Positions 46,728 to 56,915 of a DNA stretch of 64,000 bases are shown here, piece after piece. Source of the stretch: Acheta domesticus (lineage: Eukaryota > Arthropoda > Insecta > Orthoptera > Gryllidae); assembly GCA_031308135.1 (NCBI GenBank), contig JAHLJT010000631.1, positions 262,216,925-262,280,924 of the forward strand. The letters run 5' to 3'. Below the pieces are notes generated by a model. It was not told where the DNA came from, did no database searches, and saw only the letters and a program-made list of their open reading frames with translations. The number at the start of each line of letters is the position of its first letter. Positions within the stretch are counted from its first letter, which is position 1. Position numbers and translations under genes: made by a program.

Positions 46728-46729
<2 letters not shown>
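45601..46729 (+). mobile_element. Possible LTR (3' part) of a retrotransposon
   Basis: The segment has a GC-rich promoter-like area (45690-45840), another at 46310-46440, two AATAAA-type signals (46558 and 46583) and a terminal stretch ending TCGGTCCGTTACA. That ending is the form expected of an LTR 3' end (complement starts TGTAAC). No matching second LTR, primer-binding site or coding region was found, so a solo or truncated LTR is the most that can be proposed. A host promoter with a 5' exon (donor AACAG|GTATGA near 46458) is the alternative. Confidence 0.3.

Positions 46730-46789
<60 letters not shown>
46730..46789. repeat. (AT)n microsatellite
   Basis: About 29 AT units directly after the TTACA end of the LTR-like segment. 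Confidence 0.95.
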
Positions 46790-46790
<1 letters not shown>

Positions 46791-47439
46791 GCAGAGGTAG
46801 TGGGGGAATACTTGTGCTATGGCACAACACAAAGAACAAACTTTTTAAAGTAGCTAAAGTAGAATAGCTTGAAATAAATGGAAAACAAAAATCAAAAACG
46901 CGCTAGCCTACAATACTATGCGAATCAATTAAAAAACAACTAAATTTAAAATTATAGAAAGAATAGTGCAAGTCACCCGACAACTGCCAACGATCGCAGT
47001 CCAAACGAACGATTTAAATGTTGGCGAGATCTGGAAGTATGTACAGTAACGCCCAACTGTAAACTCATATTGTAAATAAAACACCGTTTGATATTAAACT
47101 CAAGGTGTCGGTTCGTTAAGATATTAAAAATGCAAACATAGTTTGAGCAACATTCCCATGTACCGAAGTGGGCTTACTAATGCCTACTAAATTGTTTCTA
47201 ATGCTAACAAATGGTATTTAGTACTCAAAGGTGAAAACATTAGTTTGATTATTTTTTGGATCGGAATTGCTTTTCTTGAGGTACGTAAAGACTCAGAAAA
47301 TAATTCAATACATTTTAGTAAACAAATAATTTTTCAATTTTCTCACCCCAGCAAGCTGGCACCCTGACTCTCCAAAACCCACTCGGTTCTTCATAAAAAA
47401 TAAAGGAAAGTTAAATAATATTGCAATGAGTAGGTCTGT
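46790..47439. other. AT-rich spacer, no gene seen
   Basis: No recognised repeat or coding signal. Confidence 0.5.
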
Positions 47440-47786
47440 TCTTGCCCGATCCGGTATTTTCGCACTACTTTACTTGGCTTTCTCAAGAGTAAAAACCTTT
47501 TCTATTATTTGACTATCAAGGAAAGCGAAAAGCTAACTCTCAAGGAAGGGTGAAAAATTTCTTCAAATGTTGTTTTTAAAGAAGAATGAATTGTTCCAAG
47601 AACATCTCTCTATAATGTTGAATAAACTTTAATTGAAAATTTGTTTCAAACATCAATTGCATTGTTATTTTGTTTGATATTCTGTAAGTACATTAGTAGT
47701 TCCTCTCCTTTATGGAACGGATAGACAAATGAATAGGGAAAGGGTGGGGATTTAACATGCGAGAGTTCTCGCACGGGTACGCTAGT
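47440..47786 (+). mobile_element. Helitron-like nonautonomous element with complete 3' terminus
   Basis: Ends with a perfect 7-bp-stem hairpin (TGCGAGA-GT-TCTCGCA, 47759-47774), an 8-base spacer CGGGTACG, then CTAG followed by T. This is the canonical Helitron 3' end (hairpin shortly before CTRR, insertion before T). The 5' end is less certain and no Rep/helicase is encoded, so it is nonautonomous. Confidence 0.7.
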
Positions 47787-47787
47787 T

Positions 47788-48590
47788 TTATAAATTACAA
47801 AAACAACATTTTCTCAAAAACGGCTCCAAAGTTTTTCTTTAAACTTTTGGTGGGTATAGTGCCTATTGTATTTTATGAGATGACGAAACGCCATATTGCT
47901 CTATTCTTTTGGTTTTTCAAAAGTTGGAAAAATGTAATTTGTTTGACTTGTCTCTCAAGTCGTTAATATGTACATTATCGGCGATTTTTTCACATTATGA
48001 TATTTACAAGTACGTGTGCTTTAAATAATATCAAGTAAAGTTACTCGAAAACAAAACCGTTTTCTGTGAAAAGTCGCTCAAATTTCGGCAATTTCAGAAA
48101 CGCTCAAACGCCATTTTTTCATATATGACTGCAAATTTTTTCTTCAAACTTTTGTAACGGATAGTGCTAATTACACCCTTAAATATGACGTAAAGTTTAT
48201 TTTGAATTATTTTTTTGTTTTTTAAAAAATTATATAAATATAATTTTTTGGAAGGTACCTCACATCTTTAAAATGCAGATTATCAGAAATTTTTAAAGAT
48301 TATTACATTTGTGAGTATTAGTGCTTTAAATAACTTCAAATAAAGTATTTTGAAAACTCCAACATTTTCTGTGAGAATGGGCTTCAAATTTCGCAATTGT
48401 AGTAGCACTAAAACGCAGTTTTCTTTAAAACGGCAGGTAATTTTTAAAAGAAAATTGCCATTTAGGGCTAGGTTTTTGTGCTCTTTAATATTCTAAAATA
48501 AATATTTACGTTCTATCAATAGAAAACCGAAAAATTAAGAAAACTAATACGGGAAAGTCTGTGCCATTCAGTAGCACCACTAGTTCATCT
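47788..48590 (-). repeat. Dispersed repeat family C, reverse copy cut by the Helitron-like end
   Basis: On the minus strand it starts at the AACTAGTGGTGCTACTGAAT end motif (near 48571-48590). It shows two tandem internal units (GCAAATTTTTTCTTCAAACTTTTG at 48127 and CCAAAGTTTTTCTTTAAACTTTTGG at 47826, about 300 apart). It stops at the Helitron-like terminus. Confidence 0.75.
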
Positions 48591-49113
48591 GTGACAACGG
48601 AGATGGGCCTGCCACTCCTGGTCGCATCTTCCACATTGTTCTTCCTTGTTTGAAGTTGCCACCCAGTTGTTCACTGTCGCATAAGACGGAGCACTGTCCT
48701 CAAGTGTCTTCTGCGGGTCCTCTATAATTTCATACGGCGACATTTCCCTTCAAATGAAGATATTCAATGACGGTTCTTGATTCTCTCAATACTCGCCCTT
48801 TTACTAGCACAATTATATTCCACGCACTCTAGCGGGAAAACTAATAAAGCTGTGCTCACGAAATTTGACTTGCACATCCATGAAAGACCCTAATAAAAGC
48901 TGTTAAAGTCGGTTGACGAGATATTGCGGCAAATATCTCAGGCTAGAATCTTTTCGACCGCCCTTCGTAGGAGGAGCGTCCTTGAATAGAGTTAAATCTC
49001 TTGAAAAAAAAAATTTTGGAAATCTACAGAGAAAGATTTCCACAAATAATGTCGTTTATTCTAAGCAGGTACAAAAGCCACCTATTTTTTCAGTACATTT
49101 TCTGATTCCCTAA
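48591..49113. other. Spacer, no gene seen
   Basis: No repeat family or supported exon. Confidence 0.45.
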
Positions 49114-50069
49114 ACACTCTGGAGCAGCGATTGCCAACTGGACAAGGAATGACATCGGAGCAGCTTTAATCTCCGAGAGAAGGCGCTCGGAGAAGAAGCC
49201 CGAGCAAAGGGGAGAGGAAGGGAGGGGGAGATCGCGGTCGCCACTGGCAAAAGCCGTGGCAATGGGCCTTCGCCGGTATTTCAGGCAACATGAGTGGGAA
49301 TACATCTACACTCGTTAATTTTATTTCTTCTAGAGAAGAAAGGTTTCCACTGGAACAATGGCGACGTGTTTAGTGTGTTCGAAAGAACTGCAGTATGTTC
49401 AAATGTCCAACCTACAGATGCATTATGTAGCTTTGCGACCCATAGAAATCTGCGAGATTAAATAAACTCTGATAATTGACATGAGTCGCATTCATGGGAC
49501 GAATAAAGAAATTTACAGATTGAAGATTATTGAATAAATTCTGAAAATCACGAGGATTTACAACATTCTCAGACAAAACTGTACCTCAAAAATAATCAAG
49601 TTTAGGGTCAAAATTCTCTCATGTGGCCCCTACCGGCACCTATTTGTTAATATTAATTATTATTTCAGATTGAACTAATTCGTGATATTATATACGATTG
49701 TATGAAATATTATTGTCCTAAAATGTTAAAACTGTCTTATCCAAAAATGTAATCAAATTGAAGAATGGAAGTGGAATTACAGAATTGGTTTTGATAAAGA
49801 GTCGGATATTGCTTTGAGTTATGTAGTAATGTGTGTTCTAGTTATATAATTGTTCATTGTTATTGAATCAAACATTCTAAATACTAATTACTATTTAAAA
49901 ACGTAATAGTCTATTTTGGAAACAAACTTGTTCCCTCTACTTCATTGGAACGCTGTGCGCCCGCCGCCGCATCGGGCTCTGCCTTTCCTCCGCGCTCAGC
50001 TCGGAGAAAGAGAGCAGATTTCTGTGATGACACAGAGCATTGAGTTGGCAGACACTGCTCTAGATGATA
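49114..50069. mobile_element. Possible DNA element bounded by imperfect inverted repeats
   Basis: The left end (TCTGGAGCAGCGATTGCCAACT, then a GC-rich CTCCGAGAG...GCTCGGAG stretch) resembles the reverse complement of the right end (TCTAGAGCAGTGTCTGCCAACT, then CTCCGAGCTGAGCGCGGAGG), about 90 diverged bases each. The 770-base interior is AT-rich with no frame. No clear target duplication was seen. It may instead be two inverted copies of one short repeat. Confidence 0.4.
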
Positions 50070-50795
50070 CTATTTATTTCGTAAACTCTAATTGCTTTTC
50101 AATGCACCATCAATTTTACCACATCCAATTCACTGCTTAGTTAGTAGTTAGTAGTACCTGAAACCTATAATTGCGTGATTGCTTCTGAGAACGAATTTTA
50201 GTTCGACTTTATGTAAGACAGGTCTACTTTTAATGTAGCGCTTGAAAATAAATCTAGATTAATTTTTATGGAGGACAATTCTGCGGGTACAAAATAATTT
50301 TTGGTCTCCTAAGACATCTATGTTGTTGCAATAGTACACCTCGGCATCAACCCGATGTTCCTGAATTCAAAGCGGAGTTTTTACAAACACTTCCTTACAT
50401 TTTGATACTAAATTATCTGCTTCAGGGTAGCTACTTTTAACTTCATGTACCCTAAGCAAGTCATGTACAAGACACATTCATCATTTTTGGGTATAGCATT
50501 TTAAGTCCCTTGGCTCCCTTCAGCATATACTAAGCAACATGAGTTACAAATGTTCTCTCTGTATCCCGTTCGGCTACTACTACTCATTGAATGGACAGAG
50601 AGAACACTACGATGTTGGAATGATTTGTCTACCCTAGCACTTCACATGTCGAAGGGAACGTATTCCCTGGCCGGTCTGCTTTCAGCGTGCCAACAGTATT
50701 TGCTACATATCTTCCATTGACATCAGTAGTCTCGTCTATTGATATCCAGATCTTACTGTCCTCCATGCTACGCCTTATTTTTCCAACATCTCTTC

Positions 50796-51535
50796 ATAAA
50801 CTAGTGGTGCTAAAACAGCACGTGTATTCTCGCCCTATTTTCACGCAAAATTGCGTAAAAAGTACTAACATTTTCTAAAAATTGTACATGCTCTTATTTC
50901 AAAACATCATTAAGGAACAGATTTTATTAGGGGAAAAATCTACCTTTATAATTGTAGTTGTAGGAATGCGCCGAAAAAACATTTAAATTTTGCCATTTTT
51001 GAAAAATTAGGGTTTTCATCGAACATGATACCGTTGCCATTCTCTTAAACACTATGTAATATACACTATGTATACACTATGTAATAACAAACTTTACACT
51101 ATACACTATGTAATATAACTATACACTATGTAATAACAAACTTTAATAAAAAACCTGTAGTAATGGTTTTGAAAAGTTTGAAATTGTCCCAGTGGCTTCA
51201 TAGGACTTTCCAAAATTAAAATATCAGTTTCAAATTCAAGGGTCCGCGCCGTCAGTCAGATCAATTGGGTAATATCAATTTTGAAGAAAATCGGATGAAT
51301 GGATTAACTGCTAGCGTTGGTCACGGACGGACGGACGGTCGGACGGAGAGATACGTTTTGCCGTCATTCAATTTTTCGGGGTCAAAGATCAACAAATCAT
51401 TGTTTCTGGTTACACCACGTGTTAAAGAATTTTTCTAAATTTAGCAAGTGAATGTATCCAGTTTTTCGTTACTAGTTATGTGTTTTCTGGTGAAAATTCG
51501 CCGTTTTTCGTGCAGCATTACATAACTTTGTCTCT
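50796..51535 (+). repeat. Dispersed repeat family C, near-complete copy
   Basis: Best end-to-end example: starts AACTAGTGGTGCTAAAACAGCAC and has the GTACATGCTCTTATTT, GGAATGCGCCGAAAAA and CTAGCGTTGGTCACGG-ACGG blocks. It continues through the GGTTACACCACGTGTTA block and ends GTGCAGCATTACATAACTTTG. It contains a local 25- to 40-bp tandem stretch, CACTATGTAATA (51040-51150). No protein is encoded. Confidence 0.85.
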
Positions 51536-52855
51536 AATGCATAATTGATAGTGGGAAAGTAAAAGTGGTCTGATTGTTCTTCCTAACAGTAGATTTGTTG
51601 GAATTTCGTATATACTTTTCAAAAAACTATCTGAAACTTCGTTTGTTAAATTTCTTCAAAGGAATCCATCATCAAATACGAAATCATCCTGCAGAGATCT
51701 TTCAAAAATTGTGAACTTGATGTCGAGATTTTGATAGCAAAAGTTGCCTATTATATAGTGCAGAATTTTTAATTACATAATTCTTATGTTCCTAGTGTAA
51801 CAGTCTTGAAGCATTGTGAAACATTTTCAGCAGTAACTTTTACCACTCACAATTTACAGAACAATATCACCCCCTAGGTATTGAATATGCTTTCACCAAA
51901 CTCGCGAACTAAACTTCGTAACTTCTCACTGAGACTCGTTTTAAGCAAATTGAAAGCATCAGAATGACTGAACCGAAGGCGTGCGCTATTGTTAGACGGT
52001 TCTACTTCCGTGTAAACAATAGCGCGGTTTCGAGAAATTGACCCACGAGTAAACTCTAGCGCCTGCTAGGAACACTCCATACTCTTCTGAAAATTACCGT
52101 AAAATGGCGTTATAATGATATTTTGTTCAAAATATGAAACCAAACTATAAATAGTTTGAATAACCATTTGCATATAAAAATATGATTTGCCATTGAAATC
52201 CGTCCCTTAGTGATCACAAATTATTCCAACAGTGCAAGAGTAATTCATGATTATCAAACGTACAAACATATTTTAAGAGTAAGCACAGTAGATTGAATTG
52301 TCAAGAAAGCATGTACTGCGGGGAAGAATCTACAAAAATTATAAATAAAAAAAAATTTATAGTAAGCAGTTATAAACATTATTTCAAGAATAAATTAATA
52401 TATTGAAATTAGAAATTCGCGTTGTTTGGACAATTTACTAAATACTTGTAGTAACAAAATCAATCAACGAGGGGAAACAAGTTTATTTTCACATAATCAG
52501 CTATAGTGAACCTCTAATATAGTTAGCAAAAATACCAGACCTAGAGATTCACTTTAAACAGGAGTTGACTGTACCAAGTCGACGTTTTAGATAGTATTAA
52601 CAAAAAACATAATTGATGAAGAATATATGAATGATAATGTTACGTACATTAATAAAACACATAAAATTTCACTTTCTGGTTCCAATTTTCCAGAAAGCAA
52701 AAAGAGCAACATGACTACCATAGGTAAATTAGCCACAAAAAATATACATGTGACATATTATTTATTCTGCTTTGAACACCCAGAAGAAAAGAGGTATTTT
52801 AGGCTGAATGAGAAGAAGGAAAAATAAAAAAAAATAAAAAAATAAAATAAAAACG
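51536..52855. other. AT-rich spacer with a possible pogo/Tigger-like end
   Basis: No gene. On the minus strand, 52577-52545 reads TACAGTCAACTCCTGTTTAAAGTGAATCTC, which resembles the terminus of Tigger-type elements. A similar TACAGTAGACTC word occurs at 43678. Confidence 0.35.
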
Positions 52856-53400
52856 AAAAGCGCGCGCGCTCGGTCCACCTGACACTGGAGCAGCGGGGCT
52901 GGGACGTCGCGGCCACAGTAAGCGGCGGCGCCACCGTCGCCACCACCCCCACCACCATCACCGCCACGTCCGCCACCTCACCACCACTACCACCGCTGTC
53001 ATCACCACAACCGCCGCCGCCGCCGCCACCCCCACCATCTCACCACCACTAACGCCGCCGCCGCCGCCACTACCGCTACCACTACCACCACCACCACCAC
53101 CACCATCACTGCCACCACCACCACCACCACCACCACTGCTGCCGCCGCTGCCGCCTCGTGTGGATTACGCAACGGGCGCGGTGCGACGCGGCCTCTGGCG
53201 GAGCACAAAAGAGGGCGCCCGCCCCGCCCCCTCAGTCCCCGGGAGCCCCGCGCATCGTTAGGGTGGGCGGGCGCCGCTGCTGCAGCTGCTGGTCGCGTAA
53301 CGCGCACCCACTCGCCCCCCCCCCGCCTCACCTGTGGCGCCGCCCCCGAACCTACTCAGGGCAGCAGCTCATGCCTCCGACCAGGGAGGGGCTACAGGGT
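52856..53400. promoter_or_regulatory. CpG island with CCA/CCG trinucleotide tract
   Basis: 52920-53155 is a degenerate CCACCACCG/CCACTACCA trinucleotide tract, followed by a CpG-rich block to about 53400. Its frames read as Thr/Pro or Val/Ala runs and are unsupported as genes. Possibly a promoter or 5'UTR island. Confidence 0.4.
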
Positions 53401-53435
53401 TCAAGGCACGATGGGGACATTGATTGTTAATGAAT

Positions 53436-53757
53436 CCGGGCAAGTCAACTACGACGGTTCCGTGAGTGTAATGCATGTTATTGCTCGGGAGGTGGCAGTG
53501 GTCTTACCCTGCTGGGATTTTTCCCCAACCAGGTGTCTCCCACCAGTGGGGCACTCCTCAGCCGGGACAAGCTCCCGACCGGTCTCCCGGCATGTGTGGT
53601 AGTGTAGTGCATGTAAGTGTATGTAAGAGGAGTGTATAGGGCAAGAAAGTGGTAGGAAAGATCGCGCGTGGTCCGTTTGTTAGGATACAGCTTCGGCATT
53701 TGCCTGGTGTTGAAAGCAGAATCCACGGGAAAATGGTGACAGGATTTTCGACACTAG
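53436..53757 (+). repeat. Dispersed repeat family A, forward copy
   Basis: CCGTGAGTGTAATGCATG head, CCAACCAGGTGTCTCCCACCAG core, GCATGTAAGTGTATGTAAG block, TCGGCATTTGCCTGGTGTTG block, and a GACAGGATTTTCGACACTAGC end. A reverse copy follows immediately. Confidence 0.75.
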
Positions 53758-53759
53758 CC

Positions 53760-53925
53760 ACATAGCTAGGTGGAATTCAGCTGCACGCTGTCTGCGGGAA
53801 AATTCTATCGGACAGCTGCTCTAACTCACACCAGGCGAATGCCGGAGCAGTACTCTAAAAAACGGGCCATGAACTGCGCACGATCTTTTCTTCCTCTTCC
53901 TTGTAACTTCCTGTTCCTTCCAAAG
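53760..53925 (-). repeat. Dispersed repeat family A, partial reverse copy
   Basis: Complement of the family tail: GGTGGAATTCAGCTGCACGCTGTCTG, CACACCAGGCGAATGCCGGAGC and GATCTTTTCTTCCTCTTCCTTG. It forms an inverted pair with the preceding copy, like the 2040-2765 pair. Confidence 0.7.
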
Positions 53926-54185
53926 AGTATATATCAGAGACGGCACTCAATGTTAAACGGAGAACACTTATTTGCCCAACTTCCGGTGCCGCCATATGCA
54001 CATGTCTGGATTTCTATTGGGCAAATGAGCAGCCAATAGCGTAGAAGTAACCGCAAAATTAAAAAAAAACAGTTACGCGGGAGTTTTAAAATTTCACTCC
54101 CCATTCCTTTAACCATAACATAAAAAGCAACAAAAATAATTGTAAGGATTTTATGGAAGGAAAATGACAAATTATAGTAGTATAA

Positions 54186-55010
54186 TCTAGTATTTATTGA
54201 GCATATTGACATTATACAATTTTATAATTTCAATAGTATTAACAATTTCGTATTATAAAAGGCAATAAACACCATACACCAGCCCCAACATGCAACTTTG
54301 CAAATATGCTCGCTTGGAGACATGCCAAATTAATGTGAATAGTACTTTATTATACAGCACTATACATGAACTATATGAACAGTGCTTAAAAGAAACAAAT
54401 GAAAACATTACTACATCTTTGCTCTGAAACAGGCAGTAAAAACTTTTGTTTTCATAATTTCCAAATAAAGTGTCATAGTAAAATAGGCATTCCAAATTTG
54501 TGAAAATGACCATCTTTTACAGAATTAATTTAATCCTGAAATCAAGTTCAATTTAATTAGAATTTTCCAAAAACATGTGGGAAAATAGTTTATACAATAG
54601 ACCTGAATTGAATGACAAAGTACACACTGAAATTAATACTTCATTATTTATGTAAACCACTACGAACTGTTAGCTTAGAAGAGGTATCTGCAAAAACTTT
54701 GTTAGAATTAAGAAAGTCATTCACAGCACATAACAATAATTCTTTAAAATTGTCTCTCTTGAGCTTTGACTTCTCGAAGAAACTTTTAAAAACAAAATGA
54801 TCACTTCACGTTAATTTACATTATTGGGGGATACTTTTAACATTAAAAATAATAGATCAACATTATTTTCACTCTTATGAATCATTTCCATTTTTAACTG
54901 CAAAAATTCAGATTATCAGCAATAACTTTTCACATGTTTTTCATGCCAGTCTGCCTGCATTACCAAAGTAATGAATATCCCCTAATAATAAAGTAAGGAC
55001 AAAAACAAGG
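54186..55010 (-). other. Possible 3'UTR of the spliced minus-strand gene
   Basis: AT-rich, no coding. Minus-strand AATAAA signals occur near 54345 and 54190. Their use by the gene at 55011-56461 is conjecture. Confidence 0.3.
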
Positions 55011-56461
55011 CTAGCAAATGCATCTGCCACTTGGTGTAGCAGCATGCTGAAAGACAGTAGTACCTGTAACAATCAAGAACAAATTGTTATCAATACACTA
55101 TGGTTTCAATAGGATGCTTCTATTTGCATTTCACACCCATACAAAAAACTTACGTTTTTCAGTATGATCAACTGCCTGTGCAAAAGGATCTGAAAATTTA
55201 AAAAAATGTTGGTAGAAACTCTCCCTTCAAACTATCTACTATTGTGTAATCAAAATTAATATCACAAAAACAAAATCATATGCTCATTTGCTACCTCAAA
55301 TAAATCTGCCCTGTTTGAAGATCTATTGCCAACAGGGAGAGATGAACTATACTCTGAATTTAACTGTGCCCCTAACAGGAATCAGCAGTTTCCTTGCAAT
55401 CCAATCGGGAGCATGTAGTCTCCAAAGTGATGCCACTATGGTGACGTTAAAGCTCCCGATTGGATACAACTGTCAAAAGCTGATTCCTGTCAGGAGCTCA
55501 GTTAAGAAAACCGCAGTTTACAAATGTAAAAAAATAAAAGTTAAACTGTGCTATATACATTAATTCTATTACAGATACAGATTAATTATACTTAAAAAGG
55601 TCTTACCAGTTACAGCCATTGCAGTTGGTGTCACCTCAACTGGTTCAAAGGATCTGAAATTGAATATAATTAACAAGAAATTCCACAATTTAGAATTTAA
55701 TTATTTAAATGTGCCTACAAGGAAAACACTTACCACAAATACTGCCACCAAATGTACAGGGCATAATTACTGCAGCCTGACAAAAAGTACAGTGTGACAC
55801 TTCTACAGAAGGCTCTGCAAAGAAAGAACTTCTGGTGAGATACACTTCATTCAAATTATTAAATGTTTGATTGCAATGAATATTGCCACTAACTGTTCTC
55901 TGAACAAATAAGTTCTTATTACTACCGAAAATAACTCTTACCATTAGCAACATCTGAAATTTGTGGTGCAATTCTTTCAACCCTGGTATCTGAAATTCAA
56001 AATAAAAATTAGAAAATCACTTTACGACGCTGTATTGAAATATCTGAATGCACATCGAAGAAAATGGAGAACTTACTTCTTTCTACTGGACCGGTTTCTC
56101 GCAAAGGGGATTTCGTGATTCCGAAAATTTTATTGGATCAGCAATGTCAATGGTCTCTGATTCGCAGATACATGCTGTTCCAGAAAATGCTCTTTGCATA
56201 TAGTCTTACTAATGCTTCTACGAGCATTTTGCTAGAGCTGGTTCTGAATACATTTTAGCCATTCTCTGCATCTAAAACGAATATATTTATTTTACAGACT
56301 TATTTTAAAAAATGCTAGTAAAATAATATCAGCATTAATCAACAAACTTCATGCATAAAAACGTGATACGACTCACCTTTTTCTCGCTCCAAAGAAAACC
56401 AAAATGGCGCGCTTCGATGGCTAATTACCGTTTCGAATTTGTGCAATTTGGCACCCAGCAT
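55011..56461 (-). CDS. Candidate spliced gene for a protein of about 100 residues, function unknown
   Basis: The product is not recognised. Exons on the minus strand: 56461-56377 (ATG in good context, MLGAKLHKFE...SLEREK, 28 codons plus one base), 55989-55942 (48 nt), 55814-55734 (81 nt), 55189-55154 (36 nt) and 55063-55011 (ends CIC-stop). Every internal exon is preceded by a (T)TTCAG, TGCAG or ACAG acceptor and followed by GTAAG or GTGAGT. All are phase 1, and the joined frame is open and exactly divisible by three. The third exon is Cys-rich (HCTFCQ, MPC, SICG). Introns are 90-544 bases. A further 47-nt exon-like segment (55653-55607) has perfect splice sites but would shift the frame to an early stop. 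The small exons make domain calls impossible. The ensemble is unlikely by chance, but a noncoding transcript is possible. Confidence 0.45.
55364..55501. mobile_element. Short MITE flanked by TTAA
   Basis: A 138-bp element with inverted repeats of about 45 bp: CTGTGCCCCTAACAGGAATCAGC at the left and its near complement GCTGATTCCTGTCAGGAGCTCAG at the right, then CCAATCGGGAGC inside both arms. TTAA lies on each side (55360-55363 and 55502-55505), as in TTAA-targeting elements. It lies in an intron of the candidate gene. No coding capacity. Confidence 0.8.
55607..55653 (-). other. 47-nt cassette-exon candidate (frame-breaking)
   Basis: Bounded by TTTCAG before and GTAAGA after on the minus strand. 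Joined in phase 1 to the 81-nt exon it gives DPLNQLR then a stop, so inclusion would truncate the product. In another phase it reads SFEPVEVTPTAMAVT without a stop. Confidence 0.4.
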
Positions 56462-56745
56462 CTTCTCGTAGCGATAATACACCCTTCAGACAATGCTATT
56501 CAACAGTATATCATTAAATTTCTTTCCTAAACGTAAAGTAACTGGTCGCTAGAAACCGTTAATGGCGTTTTGCATGTAGCCCACACACCCAAGAGGCAGA
56601 AAGCCAACGGAAATGCAGAACCCGCCTTGACCCGAGCCAGCGATCTGTGCAACTGAGTAGTTCACAGCTTCATCGCCAGAGCGAGTTGGTGGCGAACAGA
56701 CATGGGCATATGGCGTCGCCGCGTCACAATTCAAAATTTAAATAA
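56462..56745 (-). promoter_or_regulatory. Putative 5'UTR/promoter of the spliced minus-strand gene
   Basis: More GC-rich than its neighbours, no family repeat, immediately upstream of the ATG at 56461. Carries a CGCCATATGCCCATGTCTG word on the minus strand, near-identical to one at 53989. No TATA box was evident. Confidence 0.3.
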
Positions 56746-56754
56746 GGACCGGAA

Positions 56755-56915
56755 GTGGCCTATCTAGTGACACAGGACTGGTTCCTTCCTACTAACCCCT
56801 CACTTACACACTCTTACACTTACGTTACAATACCAAGCATGTCGGGAGAGCTTAGAGCTTGTCCTGGCTGGGACGGACACCCATCTCCACCCATTGGTGG
56901 AGATACCTGGTTCTT
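56755..56915 (-). repeat. Dispersed repeat family A, reverse fragment
   Basis: On the minus strand: AACCAGGTATCTCCACCAAT, GGACAAGCTCTAAGCTC, GACATGCTTGGTA and GTGTGTAAGTGAGGGG, in family order. Confidence 0.7.

Noticed and set aside
52924..53331. Poly-Val, poly-Ala frame over the CCA/CCG tract
   Set aside because: Product of the trinucleotide tract, with no conserved features.
56060..56280. THAP-like fragment on the minus strand (CREWLKCIQNQL, then ICKEHF)
   Set aside because: Spacing is only loosely THAP-like, a stop lies between the motifs, the AVPxxF end is absent, and it falls in an intron of the candidate gene; too weak to call.
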